Notes: a model not told the origin generated them from the sequence alone. DNA of 21,443 nt from UMGS1502 sp045545435 (GCA_045545435.1 JAZQAV010000026.1:1-21443), one strand, 5' to 3'; shown: positions 12,624-21,325, counted from the stretch's first letter. Made by a program: numbers and translations.

Positions 12624-14159
12624 CTAGAGCCCGAGCTCCTCAATCTCTTGCAAGATGTCTTCGCGATGTTGATCGACCATCAGCTCGTTGTTGTGCGCGT
12701 AATAACTATCGGAGCCAAACCTGTTAACGAACTGGGCCGTTGCCGTGCGCGCCGTAAGCTCCGTCGTGAACACCAGCTGCTCGCGGTCGCGACCGAACGC
12801 CTTGTCGATGAACGCATACGCGTTGTCGAACATCGCCCGCACTTCCCCCACCAGCGGCCCCAAGGTTTGAGCCTCCTCCGAGAATTGCGCCTGAACCGTT
12901 GCAAAAGCGGTCTCGCCTGCCTGCACGGCGCCCTCTTGAGCGCCTTGCCCCGCCGCCTCAACGTCGGCACGCGCGGCAAAGCGCTTCAACAGGCGCAGCG
13001 CCAAATGTTCGCGACGCACCTCAGAAGAGCCTGCAGTTTCGGCGCGCGTGATTTTTTGCACATGTTCCTCGCGCTTGGTTATCGCATCGCCCAGCGTTTC
13101 CTGCACGCTTTCGCCCGCAAGCAAACGCGGCTTTGCAGCGCGCAACGTATCGCGCACCATCACCAGCACGCCTTCGCGCTCGAGCGCATCTTGCGCCCGG
13201 GTTGCAATGGCGTCCAGCATAAGGCTCACCAGCGCCAAACGCTCATCGAAGGGCGCCTGAAGGGCACGCTTATAAATATCTTCGGAGACCTCCCCCTTCA
13301 GGATGCTGTCCACCTGGTAATCCGAGCGGTACTTGTTGAACAAGTCGTAGTACAGCGCAAAGCGTTCGGCAATTTCGGGCTCCTGCACGTACTGCGAAAT
13401 CAAGGAGAGCTCGATGGGGTTTCCCAGCTCTTCGAACAGCGTGATGATCTCGGACAAATCGCTCCACCCGCGAGCCGATACGAAACGCTTCCCCGCCGCC
13501 GTGGTCTCAACGTAGTAAAAGTCGTCGCGGCGCACGTCAAGATACGTAAGAATAGCCGGGTGAACGTTGGTCTCTATCGCATAGGCGCGCCAGGCGTCAA
13601 AGTCGGGCTCAACCTCAAGCTTGCGCAGACGGTCGAGCGTCACAATGTCGAATTCATGCACCGAACGGTTGTAGGCAGGCGGATTGCCGGCGCACACCAC
13701 CACCCAGCCGTCGGGCACGTGGTGGCGCCCAAAGGTTTTGAACTGCAAAAACTGTAGCATCGAAGGGTACAGCGTTTCAGAAACGCAGTTTATTTCGTCC
13801 AAGAACAGGATGCCCTGGCGCAAGCCCGTGGCCTCCATGTAGTCGTAAATGCTGGCGATAATCTCGGACATCGTGTACTCCGAGACGTCGGCCGAAAACG
13901 GGCCATAATCCTTGTGGACAACCACGGGAAGGCCCAGCGCGCTTTGACGCGTGTGATGGGTCATAGAGTACGAAACCAGGCCAATACCCAGCTCACTGGC
14001 AACCTGTGCCATGATGGCGGTTTTGCCGATACCTGGAGCGCCCAGCAAAAATATCGGTCGCTGATGTGCCACTGGTATGCGGTACATCCCCGCCTCATCT
14101 TTTGCCAAATACGCCTCCGTTGTGTATTTGACCTGCTCTTTCGCATCTGCGATATTCAT
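12624..14159 (-). CDS. MoxR-type AAA+ ATPase
   Basis: 511 residues. The AAA+ core occupies about 1-260: Walker A GAPGIGKT (40-47), Walker B ILFLDE (117-122), sensor 1 in CAGNPP (N159) and a sensor-2-like SARGWSDL (R230). The C-terminal half (260-511) is helical, Ala/Glu/Arg-rich and specific to this subgroup. Such ATPases work with a VWA-domain partner as chaperones in complex assembly or cofactor insertion. The partner gene lies directly upstream, 161 bp away on the same strand, supporting a two-gene module. The ATG has AAGGGA upstream. The substrate complex is not revealed by the neighbours. Confidence 0.92.
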   Translation of the reverse strand: MNIADAKEQVKYTTEAYLAKDEAGMYRIPVAHQRPIFLLGAPGIGKTAIMAQVASELGIGLVSYSMTHHTRQSALGLPVVVHKDYGPFSADVSEYTMSEIIASIYDYMEATGLRQGILFLDEINCVSETLYPSMLQFLQFKTFGRHHVPDGWVVVCAGNPPAYNRSVHEFDIVTLDRLRKLEVEPDFDAWRAYAIETNVHPAILTYLDVRRDDFYYVETTAAGKRFVSARGWSDLSEIITLFEELGNPIELSLISQYVQEPEIAERFALYYDLFNKYRSDYQVDSILKGEVSEDIYKRALQAPFDERLALVSLMLDAIATRAQDALEREGVLVMVRDTLRAAKPRLLAGESVQETLGDAITKREEHVQKITRAETAGSSEVRREHLALRLLKRFAARADVEAAGQGAQEGAVQAGETAFATVQAQFSEEAQTLGPLVGEVRAMFDNAYAFIDKAFGRDREQLVFTTELTARTATAQFVNRFGSDSYYAHNNELMVDQHREDILQEIEELGL

Positions 14160-14241
14160 AAACGGTCCCTTCTGGTCCCTTTAGCTTGCAGTCCGTTCAT
14201 CCAGCGGCGTCATGCGCCGCACACCATAACCCAAAACCTCA

Positions 14242-14316
14242 CGCTTGCTGCGCCAAGCAATCTTAACCGCGCGGCGCTTCGCGCTTGCTGCACCCGGTAG
14301 CCTTAATCGCGCGGCG
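14242..14316. repeat. 40-bp-period tandem repeat between the VWA and AAA+ genes
   Basis: Two 35-bp copies (14242-14276 and 14282-14316) begin CGCTTGCTGC, share TTAA and end CGCGCGGCG, with changes in the middle. They lie in the 161-bp space between the two minus-strand genes, just after the VWA stop codon. Similar small tandem repeats occupy other gaps in this window. Confidence 0.65.
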
Positions 14317-14320
14317 GGTG

Positions 14321-16309
14321 CTAGAGCTCACGAATCTCGTCTTCATCCATCACCACGCGCATTGCCCATGGCGGCACGCGTCGTCGGGCGCCCGTTTGAT
14401 CCACAAAAACAAACGCCACATCGTAATCGGGCGGCATATCGGGATAAATTCCCATGCCGTCCGTAAAGTATATAAGCCCGCGCAGGTCTTCGAAAACCTT
14501 GTTGCGAATTAGCTCATCGACATAGGCGAACACCGGCCTAAAATCGGTTCCGCCCATACCCTTAACCGTAAATCCGTCCAAATACCGCGTGAACTCATCA
14601 ACCGAGGTAACCACGGTGTCCTCTTGCACGGCCGCATCGCATTGAACGATGTGCACATTAACCGAAGCCCCGAATTCCTCGGATTCCTTCAAGATCTCAA
14701 ACGTGCGCGTGATGAATTGTCTCACCAGTTCACCGGCACATGATGCCGAGGTGTCAACGGCTATCACGAACTCGCGAACACGGTTGCTTTCCTTGTATTC
14801 AAGCGGCTCAATAAGCGGCATGTTGCCGTAGCGCTGCAGGCCGTACATATAGTAGACGTAGTCGAATTCGTCGTCGTTGAGGCATATGTCTTCGGCCATG
14901 CGCGCAAATTGACGCAGAAAATCGGCGTAGTTCAAACGCGAGCGATTGGCGAACGACAAATTTGCCATCAGATTGCCGGCAGCGTTTCCGCGCGCATGCG
15001 ACAACGTTTCCAGGTCTGCCTCTATTCGCTTGCTGATGTCCTCCCACGCGCGCTCTTGAAGCGCAGGGTCAACGTCCTCAAGCGACGCCTCCTCGTAGGA
15101 GCCCCTGTCCTGCTCGTCCTCTGCCGCACGGTTGTTCGTTAGCTTCGCAAGGTCTTCTTCAAAGCGCTCGTCGTCTGCCGCAGCTTCTTCGCCGTCAAGG
15201 AGCTCGAGCTGGTCGCCTTCCTCACTTTCGCGCATGCGGTCTTCTAATTCATGCGCGTTTTCGTCGGAGGGGTCGGCAAGCGCGTTGTCTTGCGCATCCC
15301 ATTCGGCAGAATCATCCGCTTCACCCGTAAGTGGCTGGTCAAACGGCTGGGGCTCGGCATCTGCTTGTGAGGCGTTACCGCCCACGCCCGACGAAGAGCC
15401 CGTTGCGTCGGTTGTCCCGCTTCCTGCACCCGCGCCACCAGCGGGGCCTTTGCTCTCGCCTTCCGTAACGCTTGGTGCGTCGGAACCCGATTCGGCCAGG
15501 GCTTCATCACCCGCAGGCGCTTTTTGCGAACCGCGCGGGCAATTCTCGCGCTGCGTTGAGACCGCGCTTTCATCTTGAGTCTGCTCATCGCGCGCATCAT
15601 CGTCTTGGCCCACGTCGGGCTCGCTTATGTCGCGCTCCTTTTGCGGCGTCTCGTCTTCAGCGGGAGCTTGCTCGTCTGCCTGCTCGTACAGCGGCGACAA
15701 ATTCCAGCGCTCATGGCTATCGCGCACAAAAAAGCCCTGGGCAGCGTGAAGCGCCTTGTGCAGCTCCTGCGCGTCGCGCGTGTCTCCGCGCTGGTCCCAC
15801 ACGCGTTCAAGCAGGCGATACAGCTGCGCCGGCGTCAAAGATTCAACGGCGCGCTTCAACTGCTTCAACACTTCGGCGCGCGCTTGGTCCCCCGCACTCG
15901 CAAACCGTTGCTCGCACAGTTCCATCGCAATCGCCTCAACGCACAGATCACACGCGTACGACCACAATCGTGGGTGCGCCCTTCGCGTTTCGAACGGCTG
16001 ACGAAACACGCAATGCAAAATAAGGTGAAGGTAGTCCCGCGCCATCTCATCAGGCGAATCTTTAAAGCGCGCGATTACACGCGATGCGTTGAAGTAGATA
16101 CGGAAGCCATCGGTTGCAAGCGCCCCCGAAATATCCGCCGCTTCGAAGGGCATCTTCCAAAGCGCCACATCAAGGTAGCGAAACGACATCATGAGCGCCG
16201 TTCGGCATTCCTCAAGAATACGTAGGGCTAAATCTCGGCGCACCAGGGCAAACGCGTCTTCATTGGCGCGCTGCGGTGTACCGGGACCTACGAATTCTGC
16301 TTTGGGCAT
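14321..16309 (-). CDS. DUF2201-type putative metallopeptidase/VWA-domain protein, partner of the MoxR ATPase
   Basis: 662 residues. The N-terminal part (about 15-190) resembles the putative metallopeptidase domain PF13203, with an H95-LIL-H99 motif in YLHLILHCVFRQP. A long acidic, Ser/Gly/Glu/Asp-rich segment (about 205-405) looks disordered. The C-terminal part (about 430-662) is a VWA-like domain (PF09967) with a complete MIDAS: D519-S521-S523 (AVDTSAS), T588 (GMGGTDF) and D617 (YFTDGMG). The ATG at 16309 is preferred because AAGGAGAG lies just upstream; the frame allows seven extra codons. With the downstream AAA+ gene it forms the common MoxR plus VWA pair, cytosolic, without signal peptide. 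Whether the HxxxH part is an active protease is not settled by the sequence. Confidence 0.9.
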   Translation of the reverse strand: MPKAEFVGPGTPQRANEDAFALVRRDLALRILEECRTALMMSFRYLDVALWKMPFEAADISGALATDGFRIYFNASRVIARFKDSPDEMARDYLHLILHCVFRQPFETRRAHPRLWSYACDLCVEAIAMELCEQRFASAGDQARAEVLKQLKRAVESLTPAQLYRLLERVWDQRGDTRDAQELHKALHAAQGFFVRDSHERWNLSPLYEQADEQAPAEDETPQKERDISEPDVGQDDDARDEQTQDESAVSTQRENCPRGSQKAPAGDEALAESGSDAPSVTEGESKGPAGGAGAGSGTTDATGSSSGVGGNASQADAEPQPFDQPLTGEADDSAEWDAQDNALADPSDENAHELEDRMRESEEGDQLELLDGEEAAADDERFEEDLAKLTNNRAAEDEQDRGSYEEASLEDVDPALQERAWEDISKRIEADLETLSHARGNAAGNLMANLSFANRSRLNYADFLRQFARMAEDICLNDDEFDYVYYMYGLQRYGNMPLIEPLEYKESNRVREFVIAVDTSASCAGELVRQFITRTFEILKESEEFGASVNVHIVQCDAAVQEDTVVTSVDEFTRYLDGFTVKGMGGTDFRPVFAYVDELIRNKVFEDLRGLIYFTDGMGIYPDMPPDYDVAFVFVDQTGARRRVPPWAMRVVMDEDEIREL

Positions 16310-16398
16310 GAGCTCTCCTTTTGCTCGCAACAGTGTACCATCTGCGGAACAGCACGAATTCCGCAGAGCGCTATCTCGTTGCGAGTGTTTTATTGCGT

Positions 16399-16474
16399 GC
16401 GCTCAATCGCTCGATTTGTCGCACGCGCTCGATCGCTCGATTTGTCGCACGCGTTCAAACGCTCGATTTCGCAT
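16399..16474. repeat. 26-bp tandem repeat, three copies
   Basis: The unit starts GCGCTCAATCGCTCGATTTG and ends TCGCAC; it occurs at 16399-16424, 16425-16450 (one change) and, degenerate, at 16451-16474. It lies in the space between the end of the lipase gene and the start of the VWA gene, where the VWA promoter should also be. The core CGATCGCTCGA is close to palindromic. Confidence 0.8.
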
Positions 16475-16515
16475 GCAAACATAATCGACGCTAAAGGCTG
16501 CCGTGGCGGGCGGTA

Positions 16516-17592
16516 TTAATCCAAGCTGGCGATCAGTTTCACCAGGTCTTGGAAAAACGGTAATGGATCCTGCCTCTTAAAGTATCCGCCCTGGAAAAAG
16601 CTGTGATTCGCACGCATGTCGGGCATCACGTTCCAGGTCCCCTTCGCAACGTTCACACGTTCAAATGGCTGCTGCGGATCGCCAAAAGGCGCACGCGCAG
16701 ACACGGCGTTCACCATTCCGTCGTTTGCGTGCCATTCATCGTTGATTAAGCGCCCGCCCTTCGTCGTGCCGCTATAACACCCCATAAGCAGGGCGGACTT
16801 GAAGAAAAGCGGTTCTATAACGGCCGAATCGGGCATGCGCACATCGCCTTCGCCGGGCATCGTTACATCGCACGCCATTGAGAAGTAGTAGACGTGCGGC
16901 AACACCGAAATCTTAGCGTTGATCGCCTGCGCATTGTCGATAAACATGTCGAAGTCAGCCCAATCGCGCGGGTCGCGTCCGTCTCTTTTTATCTTCGTCT
17001 TAGACCTTACGAGGCGGTCCATCGTTTTGTACTTAAGAGGCACTTTGACCTGCTTGGTATCAAAATTCGCATCCGCAGCCATGTCATAGGCCGTTGTTCC
17101 GTTGCTGGGGGCGGCAAGCGTCACGATCGCACGCACGCGCTCACCCATGCCGCCCGCAAAGAGCTGCGAGAGGTCCCCTTCCGGCACAGCGGCCCGCTCA
17201 GCCTCGCTGCCGTTGGCCAACAGCTCCGCCAGGAGCCTCACCGTAACGCCTCCGAACGAGTGGCCTATCAGCACCAAACGCGTATCTTCATCCCACATGG
17301 GAATCAACGGGTCTCCCGAGAAGTCGCGCCCGAAGCGCTCGTGGTTGTACGCGCGGCTGTGAGCCGCGCCATAATCGGCTTTGGCGCCGGCAATTTGGGC
17401 GTAGAGTTCACACGCGCGATCCCAAGCGCTGCCCTGCGGAGCTACGCTTGCGGCATAAGCGTCATATCCCAAATCGCGCAGCGTCGCGACCACATCGCCC
17501 GACTTGCCGCCCCAATAGGGCTTTTTGTCGTATTTCTTATCGTAACGACCATTGCCGTTCAACCCGTGGCAGAAAACGTACGCGACAGACAT
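16516..17592 (-). CDS. Family I.5-like (Geobacillus/Staphylococcus type) zinc lipase without signal peptide
   Basis: 358 residues, an alpha/beta hydrolase very close in layout to mature bacterial family I.5 lipases. The start aligns with their mature N-terminus: CHGLNGNG, then KPYWGGKSGD, WDRACELYAQ and YGAAH. The triad is S112 (GHSFGG), D291 (HANDGMVN) and H330 (ANHSFF). The structural zinc ligands of the family are also visible: D58, H78, H84 and D215. It should cleave triacylglycerols or other esters. There is no signal peptide, so it is either intracellular or exported by another route. A GTG two codons upstream is possible, but GAGGG lies 8 nt before the ATG at 17592 and directly abuts the GTG, so the ATG is preferred. 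It is divergent from serA. Confidence 0.92.
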   Translation of the reverse strand: MSVAYVFCHGLNGNGRYDKKYDKKPYWGGKSGDVVATLRDLGYDAYAASVAPQGSAWDRACELYAQIAGAKADYGAAHSRAYNHERFGRDFSGDPLIPMWDEDTRLVLIGHSFGGVTVRLLAELLANGSEAERAAVPEGDLSQLFAGGMGERVRAIVTLAAPSNGTTAYDMAADANFDTKQVKVPLKYKTMDRLVRSKTKIKRDGRDPRDWADFDMFIDNAQAINAKISVLPHVYYFSMACDVTMPGEGDVRMPDSAVIEPLFFKSALLMGCYSGTTKGGRLINDEWHANDGMVNAVSARAPFGDPQQPFERVNVAKGTWNVMPDMRANHSFFQGGYFKRQDPLPFFQDLVKLIASLD

Positions 17593-17816
17593 CGCCACAT
17601 CCCTCGAATCCTCAAACCGCGCGCCCTGTGAATCTTCGTCATGGTTGGCGCGAACAATTGTTGCAAGGTCGATTGTACTACGCGCGCTTCTATACGGTTA
17701 ACTCATGCGTTCATATGGGCGTTAGCTCCCTTATAGCACCGCTTAAGGTATACTCGTACCTGCACTAAATCCTAAGGAGTAGAATTCATTCCATTCTCAT
17801 CGTCGAAAGGATTGCT

Positions 17817-18983
17817 ATGCCACTTATTCATTGCATGAACAACATTTCTAAGAAGGGCACCGATCGCCTGCCCGAGACCTACTCTCTTACCGAGAACCTT
17901 GGCGAGGCTGAGGGCATTCTGGTTCGCAGCGCCAAACTGCACGACACCGAATTCCCCGAGAGCCTGCTTGCCATCGCACGCGCTGGCGCTGGTGTGAACA
18001 ACATCCCCTTGGACCGTTGCGCTGAAGCCGGCATCGTGGTTTTCAACACCCCGGGCGCCAACGCCAATGCAGTGAAAGAGCTCATCATCTGCAGCATGCT
18101 GCTGGGCAGCCGTGGCATCATCGCTGGCAACCAGTGGATTCGCGACAACGCTGACGATCCCGAGATTGCAAAAACTGTCGAAAAGGCAAAGAAGGCCTTT
18201 GCCGGTCGCGAGATTATGGGCAAGAAGCTGGGCGTTATCGGCCTGGGCGCTATTGGCGCACTTGTTGCTAACGCCGCCGAGCAGCTTGGCATGGACGTGT
18301 ACGGCTACGATCCCTATGTTTCCGTTAACGCTGCATGGCGCATTTCCAGCTCGGTCCATCACGTAACCAACCTTGAGGACATTTGCGCTGCGTGCGACTA
18401 CATCACCATTCACGTACCGGCACTTGAGAGCACCATCGGCATGATTGACGCGCATCAGATTTCCCTGATGAAGCCTAACGCCGTGCTGCTTAACTTCTCG
18501 CGCGACACGCTGTGCGATCAGGATGCTTTGGCCGATGCTCTTAACAACGATCGCCTGGGCTCCTACATCACCGACTTCGTAACACCGCAGATGCTTAACG
18601 CCAAGAACGCCATCATCCTTCCGCACATTGGCGCTTCTACCGCCGAAGCCGAAGAAAACTGCGCTGTTATGGCTGTTAACGAGATTGTTGACTACATCGA
18701 CAACGGCAACATCACCAACTCGGTGAACTACCCTGCATGCGACATGGGCCCGGCACCTGCTGAGGGCAGCCGTATTGCCGTGCTGCACAAGAACGTTCCC
18801 GGCGTCATCAACGCCATTACCGCCTCCATCGGCGAAGAGGGCGTCAACCTTGCCAACATCACGTCGAAGGCACGCGGCGACTACGCATACGCGCTGGTCG
18901 ACATCGACGCGGTGCTTTCCGATGCAGGCATTCAGAAGATTGCGGAAAACGAAGCGGTTGTGCGCGTTCGCGTCGTGAAATAA
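17817..18983 (+). CDS. serA: D-3-phosphoglycerate dehydrogenase (SerA)
   Basis: 388 residues: substrate domain (1-95 and about 285-315), Rossmann NAD domain with GLGAIG (142-147), and a C-terminal ACT domain (about 317-388). It oxidises 3-phosphoglycerate to 3-phosphohydroxypyruvate, the first step of serine synthesis. Catalytic R229 (NFSRD) and H270 (PHIGAST) are present. The usual catalytic Glu of the DVFxxEP motif is not: the segment reads TDFVTPQML with Q258 nearby. This short form resembles clostridial and Bacteroidetes enzymes. AAAGGA lies just before the ATG. A TATACT box (17749-17754) is a candidate -10, without a good -35. A strong terminator follows. serC is not adjacent. A long antisense frame over this gene is only a shadow. 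Confidence 0.95.
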   Translation: MPLIHCMNNISKKGTDRLPETYSLTENLGEAEGILVRSAKLHDTEFPESLLAIARAGAGVNNIPLDRCAEAGIVVFNTPGANANAVKELIICSMLLGSRGIIAGNQWIRDNADDPEIAKTVEKAKKAFAGREIMGKKLGVIGLGAIGALVANAAEQLGMDVYGYDPYVSVNAAWRISSSVHHVTNLEDICAACDYITIHVPALESTIGMIDAHQISLMKPNAVLLNFSRDTLCDQDALADALNNDRLGSYITDFVTPQMLNAKNAIILPHIGASTAEAEENCAVMAVNEIVDYIDNGNITNSVNYPACDMGPAPAEGSRIAVLHKNVPGVINAITASIGEEGVNLANITSKARGDYAYALVDIDAVLSDAGIQKIAENEAVVRVRVVK

Positions 18984-19039
18984 CGGTTCATGCATGAAGC
19001 ACGCTAGCACGTTGCGTGCGGAAATTTTTAGCTAGCACA

Positions 19040-19074
19040 GAGGCGGGGTTCCGAAATGGACCCCGCCTCTTTTT
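19040..19074 (+). terminator. Rho-independent terminator of serA
   Basis: The stem GAGGCGGGGTTCC / GGACCCCGCCTC with a short GAAAT loop is followed by TTTTT. It lies 57 bp after the serA stop. A smaller hairpin, GCACGC/GCGTGC (18999-19019), precedes it. Confidence 0.93.
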
Positions 19075-19128
19075 GCGTCCGCAAGCTGACGGGATGTCGG
19101 GCTGATTGTACTCGCAGGCTGCTGGCGG

Positions 19129-19500
19129 GTTGCGTCCGCGGGACGGCGGTGGGTTACGTCCGCTGAGTGCCGGCAAATCGCACGACGCTTTGCGTCCGCG
19201 GGACGGCGGACGCAATCCGCCAGTTGTGAGATGCTTGCGGGGCGGCTGCGGACTCAAAACGCCAGTTGTGAGGTGTTCGCGCTATAGACGCATTCAAGTC
19301 AAATATATATCCCCAGTTCAGACGGCTGCGCCATAGGTGCTGGCCGTTTCGCAAAACTGCAATCCTGCTCAAAGCGGGTCACAACTGGCATTTTGGGTCC
19401 GGCGGCAAGCTGCTTTCGGGTCACAACTGGCATTTTGGGTCCGGCGGCAAGCTGCTTTCGGATCACAACTGGCGTTTTGCGTCCAGCGTCGCGCGACGCT
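19129..19500. repeat. Repeat cluster with copies in both orientations (unit TCACAACTGGC...GTCC)
   Basis: This is the main content of the 464-bp gap between serA and the kinase gene, in which I see no gene. A 24-25-bp unit starting TCACAACTGGC and ending in GTCC-R-GC occurs forward at 19379-19403, 19421-19445 and 19463-19487 (the first two within perfect 42-bp tandem copies, 19376-19417 and 19418-19459). It occurs inverted at 19206-19229 and 19248-19271. About 100 bp of unrelated AT-richer sequence separates the two arms. TTGCGTCCGCGGGACGGCGG occurs at about 19134 and 19190, and 19190-19199 pairs perfectly with 19206-19215. AGCGTCGCGCGACGCT (19485-19500) is a perfect palindrome. The arms could form a large imperfect hairpin in RNA or DNA. 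Confidence 0.85.
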
Positions 19501-19538
19501 CGCCCGCAACCAGCGTTTGTATCTATTCGCTTCTTGGG

Positions 19539-21215
19539 CTACTCGTTACTTGGCGCCGCACCGTCAATCTCGTTGGCTCGCACGCTGATAACCGCGGCCT
19601 CAAGATTGTCGGCGTCCATATCAACACCCGCCAGCGGCTGGCGAGCTTGCCGCACAGGCGCGCTATCGACTCCCAATTCGGCTATCAGCTCAGACGTTGC
19701 GATGGCGGGCTCCTCTATCGGGGCTAGGCCGCCCTCCACGACAGCCGCATGGCTGGCACCTTGCAACATAGATTCGCTGCCGGCATCTTTCGCACCGGCG
19801 GGTTCAGCAACTTGGGCCTCGCTTTCTGCTTGAACAGCTTGGGCCACCTGCGCCGCTTGGCCTTCCGGGGTGTTGTTCACCAGCGTTTTGGCACCCTCAG
19901 GCGCGTCGTCGTAAAGACCCACAAATTTGCGATCGAGCACGAACGTTACCGTGGTGCCTACTCCCAGCTCACTTTCAACGTCCATACGCGAGTCGGGCCC
20001 GAAGTAGCCTTTAATGCGGTCATGCACGTTTTTAACGGCAATGCCCAACCCGCTGGAAGATTCTGGATGCAAAATGTTTTGAACCGCTTCTTCGCTCATG
20101 CCCACGCCGTCGTCGATTACGCGAATGAAAACGTTGTCGTCGTCGATATCGCCCGTAACCGTAACGGTGAGTTTGCCTTCCATCGGTCGTCCATGCCGTA
20201 CGGCATTCTCAACGAGCGGTTGCACCATGAACGAGGGCACGCGCATTTTTTCGACCTCGGGACTGATGTTGATATCAAGCTGGAGCTTCTCTTTGCCAAA
20301 ACGTGCTTCTTCGAACGAGAAGTACCGTTTTACCTGCGCAATCTCGCGCTCTAAAACAATAAGGTCATCGGCATCTTCAAGGGTCGAACGATAGAAGACA
20401 GCGAAATCGCGCAAAAGCGTACGCGCTTTGTTGGGGTCGGTGCGAATGAATGACGCAATGGTGTTGAGCGTGTTGAACAAAAAGTGCGGGTTAATTTGAG
20501 CCTGCAACGCTTTAAGCTCCATACTGGTTGCCAACCGCGTTTGCTCTTCAAGAGCCGTTGCCGCTATTTGCGTCGAAATGAGCTTGGCGAACCCCGCAGC
20601 CATAGACTCCTGTGTTTTGCTAATTTGATTTGCCCTGCGATAGTAGAATTTCAGCGTGCCCTCGATATCGCGACCACGGTACAGCGGCATGATGATGGCA
20701 GCTCTAATTTTCGAATTGCCAGATGGGAGGCCAATTTCTTCAGCGGTGCGCAAAATGCGCTGCTGCCCATCTGCAATGGTTGCATGCGTTGCCGTTGTGC
20801 GAATTTCATTTCCTGGAACTGCTCCAACGTCGCCTTGACCCGCATAGCCCAAAATCATCTCTTTATCGGTAATGGCAACCGCAATGGCCGCCGTCGCGGG
20901 CAACAGCAGCTCGCAGATGCGCTGAGCAGACTGAATGTTAAGACCTTCCTGCAAACTTTCAAGCATCTGGCTGGAAAGCTTGAGCACTTCGTTTGACTGA
21001 CGCGCACGCACCGAATCGGGATCCATCAGCAAACGGAAGAACCCGATAAGGCACAACGTGAACAGCACGCCGAAAAGCGCTTGAGCCTCGGCGCCTCCCA
21101 CATCGGTGAACGTAACGAAGATAATTGCAAAACCGAAAACTATCGCCAGCACCACAAGCGCAATTTCGGAAGCAAAAAACCGCGGAGAGCCCGAGTACTC
21201 ATTCAATTTGGCCAT
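19539..21215 (-). CDS. LytS-type sensor histidine kinase with C-terminal tail
   Basis: 558 residues. Two membrane helices (about 15-36 and 44-64) with a very short outside loop are followed by a GAF-like domain (about 75-220). The His_kinase domain PF06580 has the phospho-acceptor H244 in QINPHFLFNTLNTI. The ATPase domain (about 330-430) has VENAVRHG (N337), DDGVGM and GLGIAVKNV. Kinases of this family pair with LytTR-domain response regulators and often control cell-wall or pyruvate-related genes. No regulator is in the window; it may lie just beyond the right edge. Residues about 435-558 form an extra Ala/Glu/Val-rich, probably disordered tail not typical for the family. AAGGAA lies before the ATG. 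The gene converges with serA. Confidence 0.93.
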   Translation of the reverse strand: MAKLNEYSGSPRFFASEIALVVLAIVFGFAIIFVTFTDVGGAEAQALFGVLFTLCLIGFFRLLMDPDSVRARQSNEVLKLSSQMLESLQEGLNIQSAQRICELLLPATAAIAVAITDKEMILGYAGQGDVGAVPGNEIRTTATHATIADGQQRILRTAEEIGLPSGNSKIRAAIIMPLYRGRDIEGTLKFYYRRANQISKTQESMAAGFAKLISTQIAATALEEQTRLATSMELKALQAQINPHFLFNTLNTIASFIRTDPNKARTLLRDFAVFYRSTLEDADDLIVLEREIAQVKRYFSFEEARFGKEKLQLDINISPEVEKMRVPSFMVQPLVENAVRHGRPMEGKLTVTVTGDIDDDNVFIRVIDDGVGMSEEAVQNILHPESSSGLGIAVKNVHDRIKGYFGPDSRMDVESELGVGTTVTFVLDRKFVGLYDDAPEGAKTLVNNTPEGQAAQVAQAVQAESEAQVAEPAGAKDAGSESMLQGASHAAVVEGGLAPIEEPAIATSELIAELGVDSAPVRQARQPLAGVDMDADNLEAAVISVRANEIDGAAPSNE

Positions 21216-21293
21216 AAGGATTCCTTCGCGTCGATTGTTATCCGTCTATTGTACCGTTATCTAACTAAATACGCCGACCACCTCAGAAAAGAA

Positions 21294-21325
21294 GTTGGAC
21301 TGGAAGCTTTTGTTTCCAGTCCAAC
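21294..21325 (-). terminator. Probable terminator of a minus-strand gene beyond the right edge
   Basis: A perfect 12-bp stem, GTTGGACTGGAA (21294-21305) with TTCCAGTCCAAC (21314-21325), has an 8-nt loop. Read on the minus strand the stem is followed by TTCTTTTCTG, a moderate U-rich tail. On the plus strand no T run follows. It lies about 80 bp upstream of the kinase start, so the kinase is probably transcribed from its own promoter in 21216-21290. Confidence 0.65.

Noticed and set aside
12648..13757. 369-codon plus-strand frame over the MoxR gene
   Set aside because: It has no domain signature and is antisense to a gene with complete Walker motifs.
17772..19010. A 412-codon antisense frame across serA
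   Set aside because: It is longer than serA itself but has no recognisable domain, and the serA frame carries all SerA and ACT motifs with a good ribosome site.
19376..19487. CRISPR-like array
   Set aside because: The stretches between the units are themselves repeated and there are no cas genes, so this is a tandem repeat rather than repeats with unique spacers.
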